DNA from: Corynebacterium felinum
GTDB lineage: Bacteria > Actinomycetota > Actinomycetes > Mycobacteriales > Mycobacteriaceae
Direction of reading: 5' to 3'
Length of the DNA stretch: 64,000 bases
Assembly: GCF_030408755.1 (NCBI RefSeq)
Contig: NZ_CP047209.1
Coordinates: 2,046,001-2,110,000, forward strand
Shown: piece by piece, positions 49,746 to 58,700 of the stretch
Position numbering within the stretch: position 1 is the first letter of the stretch
How the letters are laid out: each line of letters begins with the position of its first letter
Notes under the pieces: generated by a model
Told to the model about the DNA's origin: nothing
Seen by the model: only the letters and a program-made list of their open reading frames with translations
Database searches by the model: none
Translations under genes and position numbers: made by a program

Positions 49746-50729
49746 TTAGCGCACGGCGTCGTGGCCGAGTTCTGGCCCCCAGGCTGGGGCCATTCCGAGG
49801 TTGTGGAGGACTTCTTGGGTTGCGCGGGCGAAGTTAAGCGTCATGAAGTGAAGGTCGGGCACACCTTCGGCGATGAGGCGTTCGGCCATGATGGTGGATT
49901 CTTCAATGCCTACTTTTCGGATTTCATCACGGTTGGCTTCTTCGTTTCCACCGGCGGCTTTCACGAGGCGTTCTTCGAGTGCTGGTGGTAGGTACGCGCC
50001 GGAGAGTTCGATTTGACGGCGTACGGAACGCAGGCTTGTGATTGGCATAATACCTGGGATGATTGGCTTGGTGCCGTGTTCTGGGTCGGCAGCGGCCAGC
50101 CTATCGCGCAGTCGCAGGTAGTAGTCGATGTCGAAGAACATTTGGGTGATGGAAAATTCCGCCCCGGCGCGCAGCTTGTTGAGGGTGAATTCGGTGTCGG
50201 CTTCAAGTGTGGGTGCGCGGTAGTGCCCTTCGGGGAAGGATGCGATGCCGACTTGGAAGTGTTGCGTTTCGGGGAGGTTTTTGGTCAGTCGGATGAGCTG
50301 TTCAGCGTATTCGTATCCGCCGTCGATTTTGGTCCAGTCGCCGAGTGGGTCGCCTCCTGGTGGGTCGCCGCGTAGAGCGAGCAGGTTGCTGAGTCCTGCT
50401 GAGGCGTAGCCTTGGAGGATTTCGATGAGTTCGGCTTCGGTGTGTCCGACGAGGGTGAGGTGGACGAGGGTGGTCAGTGGGTGGTGCGCGAGTTCGTGGG
50501 CAATACGGAGGGTGCGGTCGCGAGAGGATCCGCCTGCACCGTAGGTGACGGAGACGAATGCTGCGCCGAGGTCGTGGAATACTTCGGCAGCTTTCCATAG
50601 GCGGGCTTCTGCTTCGTCGGTGCGTGGGGGCATGAATTCGACGGAGAAGGGGATTCTTCCGGGGGCGGGGGCGGTGATTACGTCGGTGATTGCTCGTTGG
50701 TATCGTGCGGGGGTAGGTGTTGCTGCCAT
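49746..50729 (-). CDS. metF: 5,10-Methylenetetrahydrofolate reductase
   Basis: 327 residues, FAD-dependent reduction giving methyl-THF for methionine synthesis. FSVEFMPPRTDEAEARLW, VSVTYGAGGSSRDRT and LLALRGDPPGG are the family blocks. In actinobacteria the family sometimes uses other cofactors; not distinguishable here. ATG at 50729. Divergent from the prenyl synthase. Confidence 0.95.
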   Translation of the reverse strand: MAATPTPARYQRAITDVITAPAPGRIPFSVEFMPPRTDEAEARLWKAAEVFHDLGAAFVSVTYGAGGSSRDRTLRIAHELAHHPLTTLVHLTLVGHTEAELIEILQGYASAGLSNLLALRGDPPGGDPLGDWTKIDGGYEYAEQLIRLTKNLPETQHFQVGIASFPEGHYRAPTLEADTEFTLNKLRAGAEFSITQMFFDIDYYLRLRDRLAAADPEHGTKPIIPGIMPITSLRSVRRQIELSGAYLPPALEERLVKAAGGNEEANRDEIRKVGIEESTIMAERLIAEGVPDLHFMTLNFARATQEVLHNLGMAPAWGPELGHDAVR

Positions 50730-50882
50730 GCCTAGGTATCTTAGAAGTTAGAGTTAGGTTTCTGGGACTTTCGTGCCCCGAAATTTCTATTTATTTTCCC
50801 TCGTGGACAGAATATGGCCGACTAGCTTGGGGTATTTTGTTTCACCCCTTTTTCCCTTTTGAGTGTGAGGACTTGTCTTAAA

Positions 50883-51962
50883 GTGACGAAACCGTTGCAG
50901 GCTGAAGCTATTCCAGCGCTGGTTGAGCAGCATGTGCAGGAGTTTTTCTCTGCGCAGCGTGATGATATTGCCCGTATTGGTGCTCCTGTGTCGCGCGCCG
51001 TGGAGCTGTTAGAGAATTATGTTTTAAGCGGGGGGAAGCGAATCCGCCCGTTGTTTGCGTGGGCTGGTTTCATTGCCGCTGGGGGTGAACGTTCGGGTGT
51101 AGAGGATTCTGAGGCGGTGTTGCGCGCTGTGTCGTCTTTGGAGCTGATTCAGGCCTGCGCGCTGATTCACGATGACATTATTGATTCTTCTGACACCAGA
51201 CGCGGTCATCCTACTGTGCACAGGGTTGCTGAGGCGCGTCATGTGGATCGCAAGTGGATGGGCCATAGTGGGCATTTTGGTCATTCGGTGGCGATTTTGG
51301 TCGGCGATTTGGCTCTGGTGTGGGCTGATGATTTGTTCCATGGTTCTGGGATTTCTGCTGCTGGTATTCAGCGGGCGTTGCCGGCGTGGCGCGGGATGCG
51401 CACGGAGGTTATTGGCGGGCAGTTGCTGGATATCACGTTGGAGGCTTCCGGTAGTGAGGATGTGGAGTTGGCACATAATGTGAATCGTTTTAAAACGGCG
51501 GCGTATACGATTGAACGTCCGTTGCATATTGGTGCCGCGTTAGGCGGTGCTGACGAGGAGTTGATTTCTGCGTTGCGTGCTTTTGGCACGGATATTGGTG
51601 TAGCGTTTCAGTTGCGTGATGATCAGTTGGGGGTTTTCGGTGATCCGGCCATCACGGGTAAACCTGCGGGTGATGATTTACGGGAGGGCAAGCGTACGGT
51701 ATTGCTCTCGACTGCTTTGAAGCTTGCCGACGCCCCTACTGCGCAGCTGATCCGCCAAGGGGTGGGCAATGTTACAGATCCGCAAGAGATTGCTGAGCTT
51801 ACGGCTGCTATCCGCGCAACGGGTGCTCATGATGCTATTGAGGAGCAGATTTCTGCTTTAACCGCAGCAGGTCTGGAGCATTTGTCTCGGGCGACTATTG
51901 ATTCCGACACTTATGCACTGCTGGAACGTTTGGCGTTGAAGGCGACCGCCCGGTGGCTGTAG
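50883..51962 (+). CDS. Polyprenyl (geranylgeranyl-type) diphosphate synthase
   Basis: About 359 residues. First Asp-rich motif DDIIDSSDTRRG, second DDQLGVFGD; GGKRIRPLF and the Lys-rich KPAGDDLREGKRT. Likely makes C15-C20 prenyl donors for carotenoids or lipid carriers; idsA/idsB orthology cannot be settled. GTG at 50883 chosen (GAGGA 11 bases upstream); a TTG/GTG at 50859-50865 is possible. Overlaps mptA by 10 bp. Confidence 0.9.
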   Translation: MTKPLQAEAIPALVEQHVQEFFSAQRDDIARIGAPVSRAVELLENYVLSGGKRIRPLFAWAGFIAAGGERSGVEDSEAVLRAVSSLELIQACALIHDDIIDSSDTRRGHPTVHRVAEARHVDRKWMGHSGHFGHSVAILVGDLALVWADDLFHGSGISAAGIQRALPAWRGMRTEVIGGQLLDITLEASGSEDVELAHNVNRFKTAAYTIERPLHIGAALGGADEELISALRAFGTDIGVAFQLRDDQLGVFGDPAITGKPAGDDLREGKRTVLLSTALKLADAPTAQLIRQGVGNVTDPQEIAELTAAIRATGAHDAIEEQISALTAAGLEHLSRATIDSDTYALLERLALKATARWL

Positions 51963-53485
51963 TAACTGAGTGTAATGGTGCGCGGCCGGTGGATTCTCGG
52001 GACCGCGATTGGGCGTCGATAAGCTTCAAGCTGGGGTTATGTGCGACCACTCTGATGTTTTTAGGGTCCTTCGGCGGGGGGTCTCTGCAAAAACGCGGCA
52101 GCGCCCTGGAATGGTTCGGGCTTGAATTCTTAAGCTTCGGCCACGGTGCGGCGTTGTCGAACGTAACGTTATGGGTGGGCACAACCACCCTTGTCATTGC
52201 GTGGCTGCTGCTGGGTAAAGCCCACGCTGATGTTGCCGTGGTGCGCCGAATTGTGCCGTGGTGGCTTGCACCGCTCGCCGCCGCCGCACCCATGATGTCG
52301 CGCGACGTGTATTCCTACCTCATGCAGGGAAGTTTGCTCAGGGACGGCTTTGACGCTTACACCCAAGGACCCTCAGCGAACCCGAATGCTATTTTGTTTG
52401 AGGTTTCCCACGATTGGCGTAACACTACTACCCCCTACGGGCCACTTCACCTGTGGATCGGTGAGGGGGTCACCCGTGTTGTCGGCGACAACGTCTTAGC
52501 CGGAACATACGTATTCAAGCTGATCAGTCTGCTCGGTTTCGCCGCCATCATATGGGCGGTGCCCAAGATTGCACAGCAATTGGGTGCCGATCCGGGTTTC
52601 GCGCTGTGGCTGGGGGTAGCCAATCCCGTGATGATCATTCACATGGTTGGCGGCATGCACAACGAATCAGTGATGGTGGGGTTAGTCTCGATCGGGCTGT
52701 GGCTTGCTCTTCGTTCGCGAAATGGAGGCGAATTCTTCTTCGGCATTGCGCTGATCGCAGTTGCGATGTCCTTGAAGGCTACGGCTGCGTTTTGTTTACC
52801 TTTTGTGGTGTGGATTTGGGTGAATAAAGCCCCAACTCCAGCACAGAAATGGGTGGCGTTTTTCGTTGCTGCGATCGGCGGTGCCGTATTAACGGTGGCG
52901 ATTGTTGCCCTGATTACATCGGTCTCGGGTGCTTCCTGGGGTTGGATTGCGGCGTTAACGGGTAATACAAAAGTCATTAATCCTTTGTCATTCCCCTCTT
53001 TTGTTGCTGGGCATATTGCAAATTTCGGCAAGATTTTTTTCAACCCATTCCCCTTTAACGACGTAGTCGCGGTGACTAGGAAGCTGTCCATGCTTGTCAT
53101 GGCCGGTGGTTTTGTGGCCTGCTGGTGGTTTTTCCGTTCTCGACCAATCATTGGCACCACCGTGATGTATATGGTGATGTTTACGTTCAATGCCGTGACC
53201 TTGCCGTGGTATTACGCCAGCGTGCTGAGCCTGGTGGGTACTTTTTCTTCATCGCGCTATGTCAAGCAGTTCGTGGTTGCTGCATCTGTCGTGGTTGCGC
53301 TGGCTTTTACAGGTTCGGGTAATCACCAGTTGTACAACCCCTTATGGATGGCAACATTCACGCTAATTGGTTGGGTGGGCGCACGATGGCTTTTCCCGCG
53401 CCCCACTAGCGGCACTGAATTGGCTGAACACAGTAGTGGCGCACAGCCTCGCTTATTGTCAATTACTTGTGAAAATTGGGGGTAG
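51953..53485 (+). CDS. mptA: Alpha-1,6-mannosyltransferase MptA, C-terminus altered by IS
   Basis: 510 residues, GT-C multi-spanning membrane enzyme that elongates the lipomannan core using polyprenyl-phosphomannose. RDVYSYLMQGSLLRDGFDAY carries the loop with the DxxxY-type motif; about 12 helices follow. GTG start at 51953 overlapping the upstream gene. The IS inserts after codon 501 (53453-53455), so the last nine residues (SITCENWG and L) come from the element. The native 3' end continues at 55127 with 20 residues to a TGA at 55187. Confidence 0.88.
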   Translation: MAVVTECNGARPVDSRDRDWASISFKLGLCATTLMFLGSFGGGSLQKRGSALEWFGLEFLSFGHGAALSNVTLWVGTTTLVIAWLLLGKAHADVAVVRRIVPWWLAPLAAAAPMMSRDVYSYLMQGSLLRDGFDAYTQGPSANPNAILFEVSHDWRNTTTPYGPLHLWIGEGVTRVVGDNVLAGTYVFKLISLLGFAAIIWAVPKIAQQLGADPGFALWLGVANPVMIIHMVGGMHNESVMVGLVSIGLWLALRSRNGGEFFFGIALIAVAMSLKATAAFCLPFVVWIWVNKAPTPAQKWVAFFVAAIGGAVLTVAIVALITSVSGASWGWIAALTGNTKVINPLSFPSFVAGHIANFGKIFFNPFPFNDVVAVTRKLSMLVMAGGFVACWWFFRSRPIIGTTVMYMVMFTFNAVTLPWYYASVLSLVGTFSSSRYVKQFVVAASVVVALAFTGSGNHQLYNPLWMATFTLIGWVGARWLFPRPTSGTELAEHSSGAQPRLLSITCENWG

Positions 53486-53509
53486 TTGGGGGTGTTTTGT
53501 AGGTGTGTG

Positions 53510-54517
53510 TTATTGCATTAATTCGTTGATGAGGGTTGTGTTTCCTTGGTGCTCGGGGGTGTTGGTGAGATTGAAGTAGACCTCAGGTTCAGGCGTGCGT
53601 ACGCGTGGGCGTTGGTGTCTAAATCGTGTGGGGTTTTGTTCGTAGAGCCGTTGTTTGGCGGAGTTGCGTATTGCCCAGGTTCCTTTCCAGGTGTTGGTTA
53701 GTATTTGGTGTGGGGTGAAAAACTCGAGTGCTGAATGCGCGCGTGTGGTGTTGTAGTAGTCTACCCAGGTGCGTATCCAGTTTCGGGCGTGGTTTTTATC
53801 CTCGAAAACTTTCGGGTAGGTGGGATCGTTTTTCAAGGTGGCAAAGGATGATTCCACGTGGGGGTTATCGTCACTGATGCGTGGGCGTGAATGTGATCGA
53901 ACAATGCCATGGGTTTGGCAGAATTGCTGCATTTTTCTTGATTTCATTGAAGTCCCGTTATCGGAATGGATCATTTCAACCTGATGGCCTTGTTTGGTAG
54001 CAGTGGCGATGATCTGGGTGAAGATTTCTTCGGCGACAGTGGTGTTGGGCTGGTCATCAATACCCCATCCGACGATGGCGCGTGAATACAGGTCCACAAC
54101 ACAGTGCAGATACGTATTGTGCCCTCGTGTAAGAAGTGGCAGTGTGGTGATATCCCACACCAGGGTTTGATACGGTTTGGTCGCAACAAGCTGTGGCGGG
54201 GTTGTCCGCGGTGTTTTACTCACACGCACAGCGGTGGTTTTAGGTCCACGGCTGACACACGTAGGTGTCTTTGACATACGGTAGTAGCTGCTTAAACTTG
54301 CCAAGACCTGCCCGTGATCCCACTGCTGGTAGTACACCTGTTGGATGGGTACTTCTGGTGTGGCATCAAGTTGTTTGCAGATCAGTGTACGTTCCTGGTC
54401 TGTGAGCATCACGTCTTTACGCCGCAACCGATGCGGGGTGGGGTTGTGCTTGCGTCGATAGCCTGGATGAAGGCGTTCATGCAGGCTAGAAGGCGCAAGC
54501 CAGTAAGCTTGTGGCAT
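53510..54517 (-). CDS. IS3-family transposase OrfB (DDE integrase)
   Basis: 335 residues. rve integrase core with WDITTLPLLT (D), HSDNGTSMK (D) and DNPHVESSFATLK (E), plus the C-terminal YNTTRAHSALEFFTPHQI. All three catalytic residues are present. The start is uncertain because the frame opens just after an in-frame TGA, and protein-like sequence between orfA and orfB lies in yet another frame. Confidence 0.9.
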   Translation of the reverse strand: MPQAYWLAPSSLHERLHPGYRRKHNPTPHRLRRKDVMLTDQERTLICKQLDATPEVPIQQVYYQQWDHGQVLASLSSYYRMSKTPTCVSRGPKTTAVRVSKTPRTTPPQLVATKPYQTLVWDITTLPLLTRGHNTYLHCVVDLYSRAIVGWGIDDQPNTTVAEEIFTQIIATATKQGHQVEMIHSDNGTSMKSRKMQQFCQTHGIVRSHSRPRISDDNPHVESSFATLKNDPTYPKVFEDKNHARNWIRTWVDYYNTTRAHSALEFFTPHQILTNTWKGTWAIRNSAKQRLYEQNPTRFRHQRPRVRTPEPEVYFNLTNTPEHQGNTTLINELMQ

Positions 54518-54602
54518 CGTGTTTTCGGTATGGTCAAATCAACCAAAGCGTAGAACAAGGAAAGATCTTCGGTTACGAACGCATCGAAACGTTCTTGTTG
54601 TT

Positions 54603-55085
54603 CTACTGTGAGGATTTTTCCGCCTTGCCGTGTGGCTCGCCAAGATCGTGCAAGACGGCAATAGCTTTTCCCAACGCATCAGCAGCCTTTTCCCACTTAC
54701 TAGCCTCAGCATCTTTTAATGCAAGTTGGCGGGCAAATTCTTTCCGATCACGCTCAGCTTGAGCGCTATGTTCAGCAAGCTTACGAACCAACTTTTCCTG
54801 TTCCCGCTCGGCTTGGGCTTGCTGCTGGGCTAAAAGCTCTCGGAGTCGTTGTACCTCTGAAATATCACGCTTTGTCATACTCCCAGTCTTACGGGGAAAA
54901 CGCTCATTGTCGAGATCACCATCAGCCAACGCAGAAATCCACTTCCGAATCACATGCGGACGCAGCCCTAAACTTTCAGCATAAGGAGTCTTCTCACCCC
55001 GCCGTAGCTTGACATAACGCAACGCAATCTCACGCTGCTGCGCGGGGGTAAACGACGAAGCCACAACATGAACTTCCATACTCAT
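54603..55085 (-). CDS. IS3-family transposase OrfA
   Basis: 160 residues. N-terminal helix-turn-helix (FTPAQQREIALRYVKLRRGE, PHVIRKWISAL) and a Glu/Gln-rich coiled coil (LLAQQQAQAEREQEKLV), as in OrfA proteins of IS3 elements. Ends with a GAAAAATCC slippery-like site before its TAG; a -1 shift there opens EKILTVEQQERFDAFVTEDL, so OrfA may extend by frameshifting. Confidence 0.85.
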   Translation of the reverse strand: MSMEVHVVASSFTPAQQREIALRYVKLRRGEKTPYAESLGLRPHVIRKWISALADGDLDNERFPRKTGSMTKRDISEVQRLRELLAQQQAQAEREQEKLVRKLAEHSAQAERDRKEFARQLALKDAEASKWEKAADALGKAIAVLHDLGEPHGKAEKSSQ

Positions 55086-55126
55086 GAATCCTTCCTAGAA
55101 ACCATTCACAAGTAGTCTGACAATTA

Positions 55127-55189
55127 TTGCTTGAGCACCTAGTGTGGCATCAGGTTCCTAGGGGCCATCACGCACCTGGAAACACGTGA
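55127..55189 (+). pseudogene. Displaced native 3' end of mptA
   Basis: Reading on from the codon interrupted at 53455, TTG CTT GAG CAC CTA GTG TGG ... runs in frame for 20 codons to TGA at 55187. It is cut off from mptA by the IS and can no longer be translated as part of it. Confidence 0.75.
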
Positions 55190-55199
55190 GTTAATTCAT

Positions 55200-55240
55200 A
55201 GTCGAGCACGGTTATTCTCATCGTGCTCGACTTTCGTTTG
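55200..55240. terminator. Hairpin downstream of the ancestral mptA end
   Basis: AGTCGAGCACG and CGTGCTCGACT, an 11-bp perfect stem with an 11-base loop, followed by TTCGTTT. Likely the native mptA terminator. Its core GTCGAG/CTCGAC is the same as in the 60-nt cassettes. Confidence 0.7.
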
Positions 55241-55330
55241 TATACACAGCCGTTTCACTCCACTATCCCCGCACCACATGCCTTGTGATGCGCACGGTTT
55301 CGTGTCCCATCCCAATGGCTTATTCCCCCA

Positions 55331-55390
55331 ACTCGACTTTTACATCCTTACACCTTCGGTTTCACCACTCTCCTCGCATAAAGGTCGAGT
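55331..55390. repeat. Sixth 60-nt inverted-repeat cassette
   Basis: Starts ACTCGACTTTTA, ends TAAAGGTCGAGT, 60 nt like the units at 14733-15246, with CTTTTA/TAAAG pairing inside the ends. A single copy, 40 kb from the array. Confidence 0.8.
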
Positions 55391-55465
55391 GACCATCCCA
55401 CAATGCCCACACTTACCCACTCAAAGCCACAGACCAGGCAGGCGCAGGATCACGGGGACGAGCTA

Positions 55466-55570
55466 ACAGTTAGAGATAGAGCAAGTGCTTTTCCGAAAAC
55501 CGCAGGTCAATTTTTACCCACTGCACTGAAACTCTAACTATTAATTTTCAATCAATCCCCACACATTAAT
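55466..55570. repeat. 105-nt dispersed repeat, copy B
   Basis: CAGTTAGAGATAGAGCA ... AAAACCGCAGGTCAATTTTT ... CTGAAACTCTAACTA ... TCAATCAATCCCCA, about 80 percent identical to copy A in the ftsW-murG gap. In this copy GTTAGAG and CTCTAAC are perfectly complementary. Confidence 0.8.
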
Positions 55571-55835
55571 AGGCTCCCTGTTTGATGGGTTTCATCCTCC
55601 GCGCACTACCCCACTGCCTTCTTGTCACCCCCTCAATAGCGTCTGCCACGGCAATGCCACGAGACAACACGTCATTACATGTGGTGCCAAGGGTATAGAA
55701 AACCCCCGCCACCTAGAATGCTACGTCGGTTACCGTTACAGGTATCCTCGAAATCGCGTGGAAAGGTGGTGGGGGTTGATATTTTCAGTGATGAATGGCG
55801 CCGGCCTTAAGGCACTGGTGTTGCGTGCGCAGACG

Positions 55836-56216
55836 TTAGAGTGCCATTGCTTGTGCCCGACGCATGACTTCGCGGGCAAGGTGCCCGTGCAGCGCGTCGA
55901 TGGGGCGCCCTGGCAGGGATTGATCCTCAGTAAAGAGGAAGCGCAAGATTTCTTCGTCGGTGTAGCCGCCGTCGGCAAGCAAGGCGATGACACCGGGAAC
56001 GAATTTGTTGGTTGTTCCTTTTGCGGAAAGGAAGTCGGCGGGAATTTTCTTGACCCCGTCGTCGAAAACGCAGATCAGTTTGTGGTCGCCAAGAAGGTCA
56101 AAGACGCGGGTGACGGGCACCCCGAGGCGATCAGCGTATTCGGGTACGTTGAGCAGCTCGGTTCCTTCGGGCAAAACATTTGCAGGTACTTGTTGTGAAC
56201 TCACACTAGCTAACAT
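55836..56216 (-). CDS. DNA-binding protein, Rv2175c family
   Basis: 126 residues from ATG 56216 (an upstream ATG at 56255 is possible). Winged-helix type: LLNVPEYADRLGVPVTRVFDLL, VFDDGVKKIPADFL, GYTDEEILRFLF. In M. tuberculosis the homologue Rv2175c is a substrate of PknL and divergently placed from it, exactly as here. Probably binds DNA under kinase control; no target is known from this sequence. Confidence 0.88.
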   Translation of the reverse strand: MLASVSSQQVPANVLPEGTELLNVPEYADRLGVPVTRVFDLLGDHKLICVFDDGVKKIPADFLSAKGTTNKFVPGVIALLADGGYTDEEILRFLFTEDQSLPGRPIDALHGHLAREVMRRAQAMAL

Positions 56217-56272
56217 AGCAAGACTTTTTCGCCAGTCGCAGTTACCGGTCCGCAAAAATTTCAGGAATACTG

Positions 56273-58639
56273 GTGTGCATGCAGTTGAAGATGGGTGAAC
56301 TACTCGAAGGGCGTTACCGTATTGAGGCGCCGATTGCGCGCGGGGGCATGTCGACCGTGTATCGGTGCCTAGATACGCGCTTGGGTCGTCATGTTGCTGC
56401 GAAGGTCATGGACGCTCGTTATGTTCACGATCCCGTCTTCCGTCAGCGTTTCCGCCGTGAGGCGCGCAGTATGGCGCGGTTGTCGCACCCCAATTTGGTG
56501 GGTGTGTACGATTTCAGTTCTGAGGGTGAGCATATTTTCCTCATCATGGAGCTGATTACTGGCGGTACGTTGCGCGAGTTGTTGGCTGAGCGTGGGCCGA
56601 TGCCGCCGCATGCTGCTGTTGCTGTGATGCGCGCGGTGTTGACTGGTTTGCGTGTGGTGCATGAGGCAAACATGGTGCACCGTGATTTGAAGCCGGACAA
56701 TATTTTGATTTCGGCTACGCACCAGGTGAAGTTGTCGGATTTTGGTTTGGTGCGTGCTGCTTCCGCGTCAACTGTGGCAAGTAATCAGATTGTTGGCACG
56801 GTATCGTATCTCTCCCCGGAGCAGGTGACTGGGGATGATATTACTGAGGCTTCTGATGTGTATTCGGCGGGCATTGTGCTCTTCGAGCTGCTAACGGGCT
56901 CGACACCGTTTCGTGGGGAGAATCAGATTGAGCACGCGTATGCGCGTCTAGATTCCCCTGTGCCTGCCCCAAGTTCGAAGATTTCGGGCATTCCGAAGCT
57001 CATTGATGAGCTTGTTGCTTCCGCCTGTGCTTTTGATCCGAATGAGCGTTTTGCGGATGCGACTGAGTTTCTTGCTGCGCTTGACGACGTCGCCTACGAG
57101 CTTGCCCTTCCCGCTTTCACTGTTCCCGTACCCCAGAATGCTGCCGCGTTTCGGGCGGCGACGGAAATGATCAGCACTGATGATCACACGGAGATGTTCA
57201 CCACTGCTATTCCGAAGCAGGATCCTTCCGCGGAAGGTGTCACTGAGGTGATTACAGATCCTGATCAGCTGGAAATGCCCACCACGGTTTTCCCGCCAAC
57301 TCCACCTGTGGCGGGTACGGGTAGCGTTCCGGAGGAAACGGGAGTCTTGGATGCTCACGGGTTCCCAGTGAATCCTCAGGGTGCACACGCTGCTGGTTCC
57401 ACCGCCCCTGCCGCAGGAGCTGCGGCTGGGGCTGGGGCAGCTGCGGCATCTTTGAGTCCTGAGACAGCGATGCAGCCACGAATTACCCCCGATGTGCACA
57501 ATCGTGCAGTTGAGCCGATGCCTGATTTCGCGCCTGCAGCCGTCGAAAACACAAAGCCTGAGGTGAGCAATAGGGGCAAGGTTGGTTTGGTGCTGTGGCT
57601 TATTGTGGCGATGGTGCTCACCTGCTGTGTTGCCGTGGGTGCGTGGTGGTATGGTTCGGGCCGTTATGGTGAGATTCCCCAAGTGCTGGGGATGGAGAAA
57701 ACTGCTGCGACAGCCGCATTACAGGAGGCGGGGTTTTCCTCGGAAGTCTCGTTAATTTATCACGATGAGATTCCTGCGGAGTCTGCGATAGGCACGAATC
57801 CTTCAGCAGGGAGTAGCACAGTAAAGGGTGACGTTGTCACCCTTTTGGTGTCGAGGGGCAAGCCTACGGTTCCTGCCTTTGAAAAGGTGAAGGATTATCC
57901 TTCTGTTCTTGCTGAGCATTCGCTGACAGCGGCTGAAGGGGGTGAGGAATACTCCGATACCGTTCCGGTGGGCGAGATTGTCAGAGTAGAGCCTGCGGTG
58001 GGTACTGAGGTGAATACGAAAACTCAGGTCACTGTGTTCCGTTCGAAGGGCCCCGAGCCGATCAATATTCCAAGCGTGCGCGATAGGGATGCGGATGAGG
58101 CCGTTCAGATGCTGGAAGAGGCCGGGTTTAAGGTTGAAATTCAGCATCGTTTTGACGAGCAGGTTCAAGGCGATCGTGCGATTGAAACATCCCCTGAAGC
58201 TGGTACTGCGCACCCGAAGGGTTCCTCAGTCACCGTTGTGATCTCCACAGCGAGTGTGATCCCTGAAGTTGAGGGCATGAGCGAATCCGAGGCGCGCAGC
58301 GCATTAGCTGAAGCGGGTGTGCGTGTTGAGGCTGTGACCCGCGCAAGCGACTCCAATATTTCCGGCGCATCCGCCTCCGAAGTGCACACTGTCATCCCTG
58401 CACCTGGCACGCTTATCGACGGCTCCACCACGCCAGTGACCATCGTCCTGGTTGCGGAAGTGGATGTGCCCAACGTGGTGGGCAAGCGAGTGTCTGAGGC
58501 CCGCCGGATTCTTCACGACGCCGGCTTCCAGGTGAAACTGCCCTCCGGTGCCACCGGGCGCAGCCGCGTGTACTACCAATCGCCTAGCTCGTTTAGCTCC
58601 GCCGTCCCAGGATCAGACATTGAGCTCTCTACCTTCTAA
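56273..58639 (+). CDS. pknL: PASTA-domain Ser/Thr protein kinase PknL
   Basis: 788 residues. Kinase domain residues 8-270: GGMSTVY glycine loop, VAAKVM lysine, HRDLKPDNILI catalytic loop, DFGLVR. A Pro/Ala/Thr linker, one membrane helix (VGLVLWLIVAMVLTCCVAVGAWW), then about five PASTA units (IPQVLGMEKTAATAALQEAGF, IPSVRDRDADEAVQMLEEAGF, VPNVVGKRVSEARRILHDAGF). GTG at 56273 follows AGGA by six bases. Links wall precursors to growth control and to the divergent Rv2175c protein. M. tuberculosis PknL lacks PASTA units. Confidence 0.95.
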   Translation: MCMQLKMGELLEGRYRIEAPIARGGMSTVYRCLDTRLGRHVAAKVMDARYVHDPVFRQRFRREARSMARLSHPNLVGVYDFSSEGEHIFLIMELITGGTLRELLAERGPMPPHAAVAVMRAVLTGLRVVHEANMVHRDLKPDNILISATHQVKLSDFGLVRAASASTVASNQIVGTVSYLSPEQVTGDDITEASDVYSAGIVLFELLTGSTPFRGENQIEHAYARLDSPVPAPSSKISGIPKLIDELVASACAFDPNERFADATEFLAALDDVAYELALPAFTVPVPQNAAAFRAATEMISTDDHTEMFTTAIPKQDPSAEGVTEVITDPDQLEMPTTVFPPTPPVAGTGSVPEETGVLDAHGFPVNPQGAHAAGSTAPAAGAAAGAGAAAASLSPETAMQPRITPDVHNRAVEPMPDFAPAAVENTKPEVSNRGKVGLVLWLIVAMVLTCCVAVGAWWYGSGRYGEIPQVLGMEKTAATAALQEAGFSSEVSLIYHDEIPAESAIGTNPSAGSSTVKGDVVTLLVSRGKPTVPAFEKVKDYPSVLAEHSLTAAEGGEEYSDTVPVGEIVRVEPAVGTEVNTKTQVTVFRSKGPEPINIPSVRDRDADEAVQMLEEAGFKVEIQHRFDEQVQGDRAIETSPEAGTAHPKGSSVTVVISTASVIPEVEGMSESEARSALAEAGVRVEAVTRASDSNISGASASEVHTVIPAPGTLIDGSTTPVTIVLVAEVDVPNVVGKRVSEARRILHDAGFQVKLPSGATGRSRVYYQSPSSFSSAVPGSDIELSTF

Positions 58640-58700
58640 ACCCCAACCACAGCAACACAGTGCGCGTCACCTGGGTCGGGTGGGGGCGTCGATAAGCACC

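Larger units (their letters stand above)
53456..55123. mobile_element. IS3-family insertion sequence
   Basis: 1668 bp with ends TTGTCA-ATTACTTGTGAA and TTGTCAGACTACTTGTGAA inverted to each other (one gap) and a 3-bp target duplication TTA (53453-53455 and 55124-55126). Carries two transposase genes on the minus strand. The target is the last codons of mptA, just before its terminator. Confidence 0.85.
55241..55835. other. Intergenic region with two dispersed repeats
   Basis: 595 bp containing the sixth hairpin cassette and copy B of the 105-nt repeat; no gene otherwise. Confidence 0.6.

Noticed and set aside
50730-50882. SAM riboswitch before metF
   Set aside because: No recognisable SAM-box elements; the leader is only about 150 bp and unstructured by eye.
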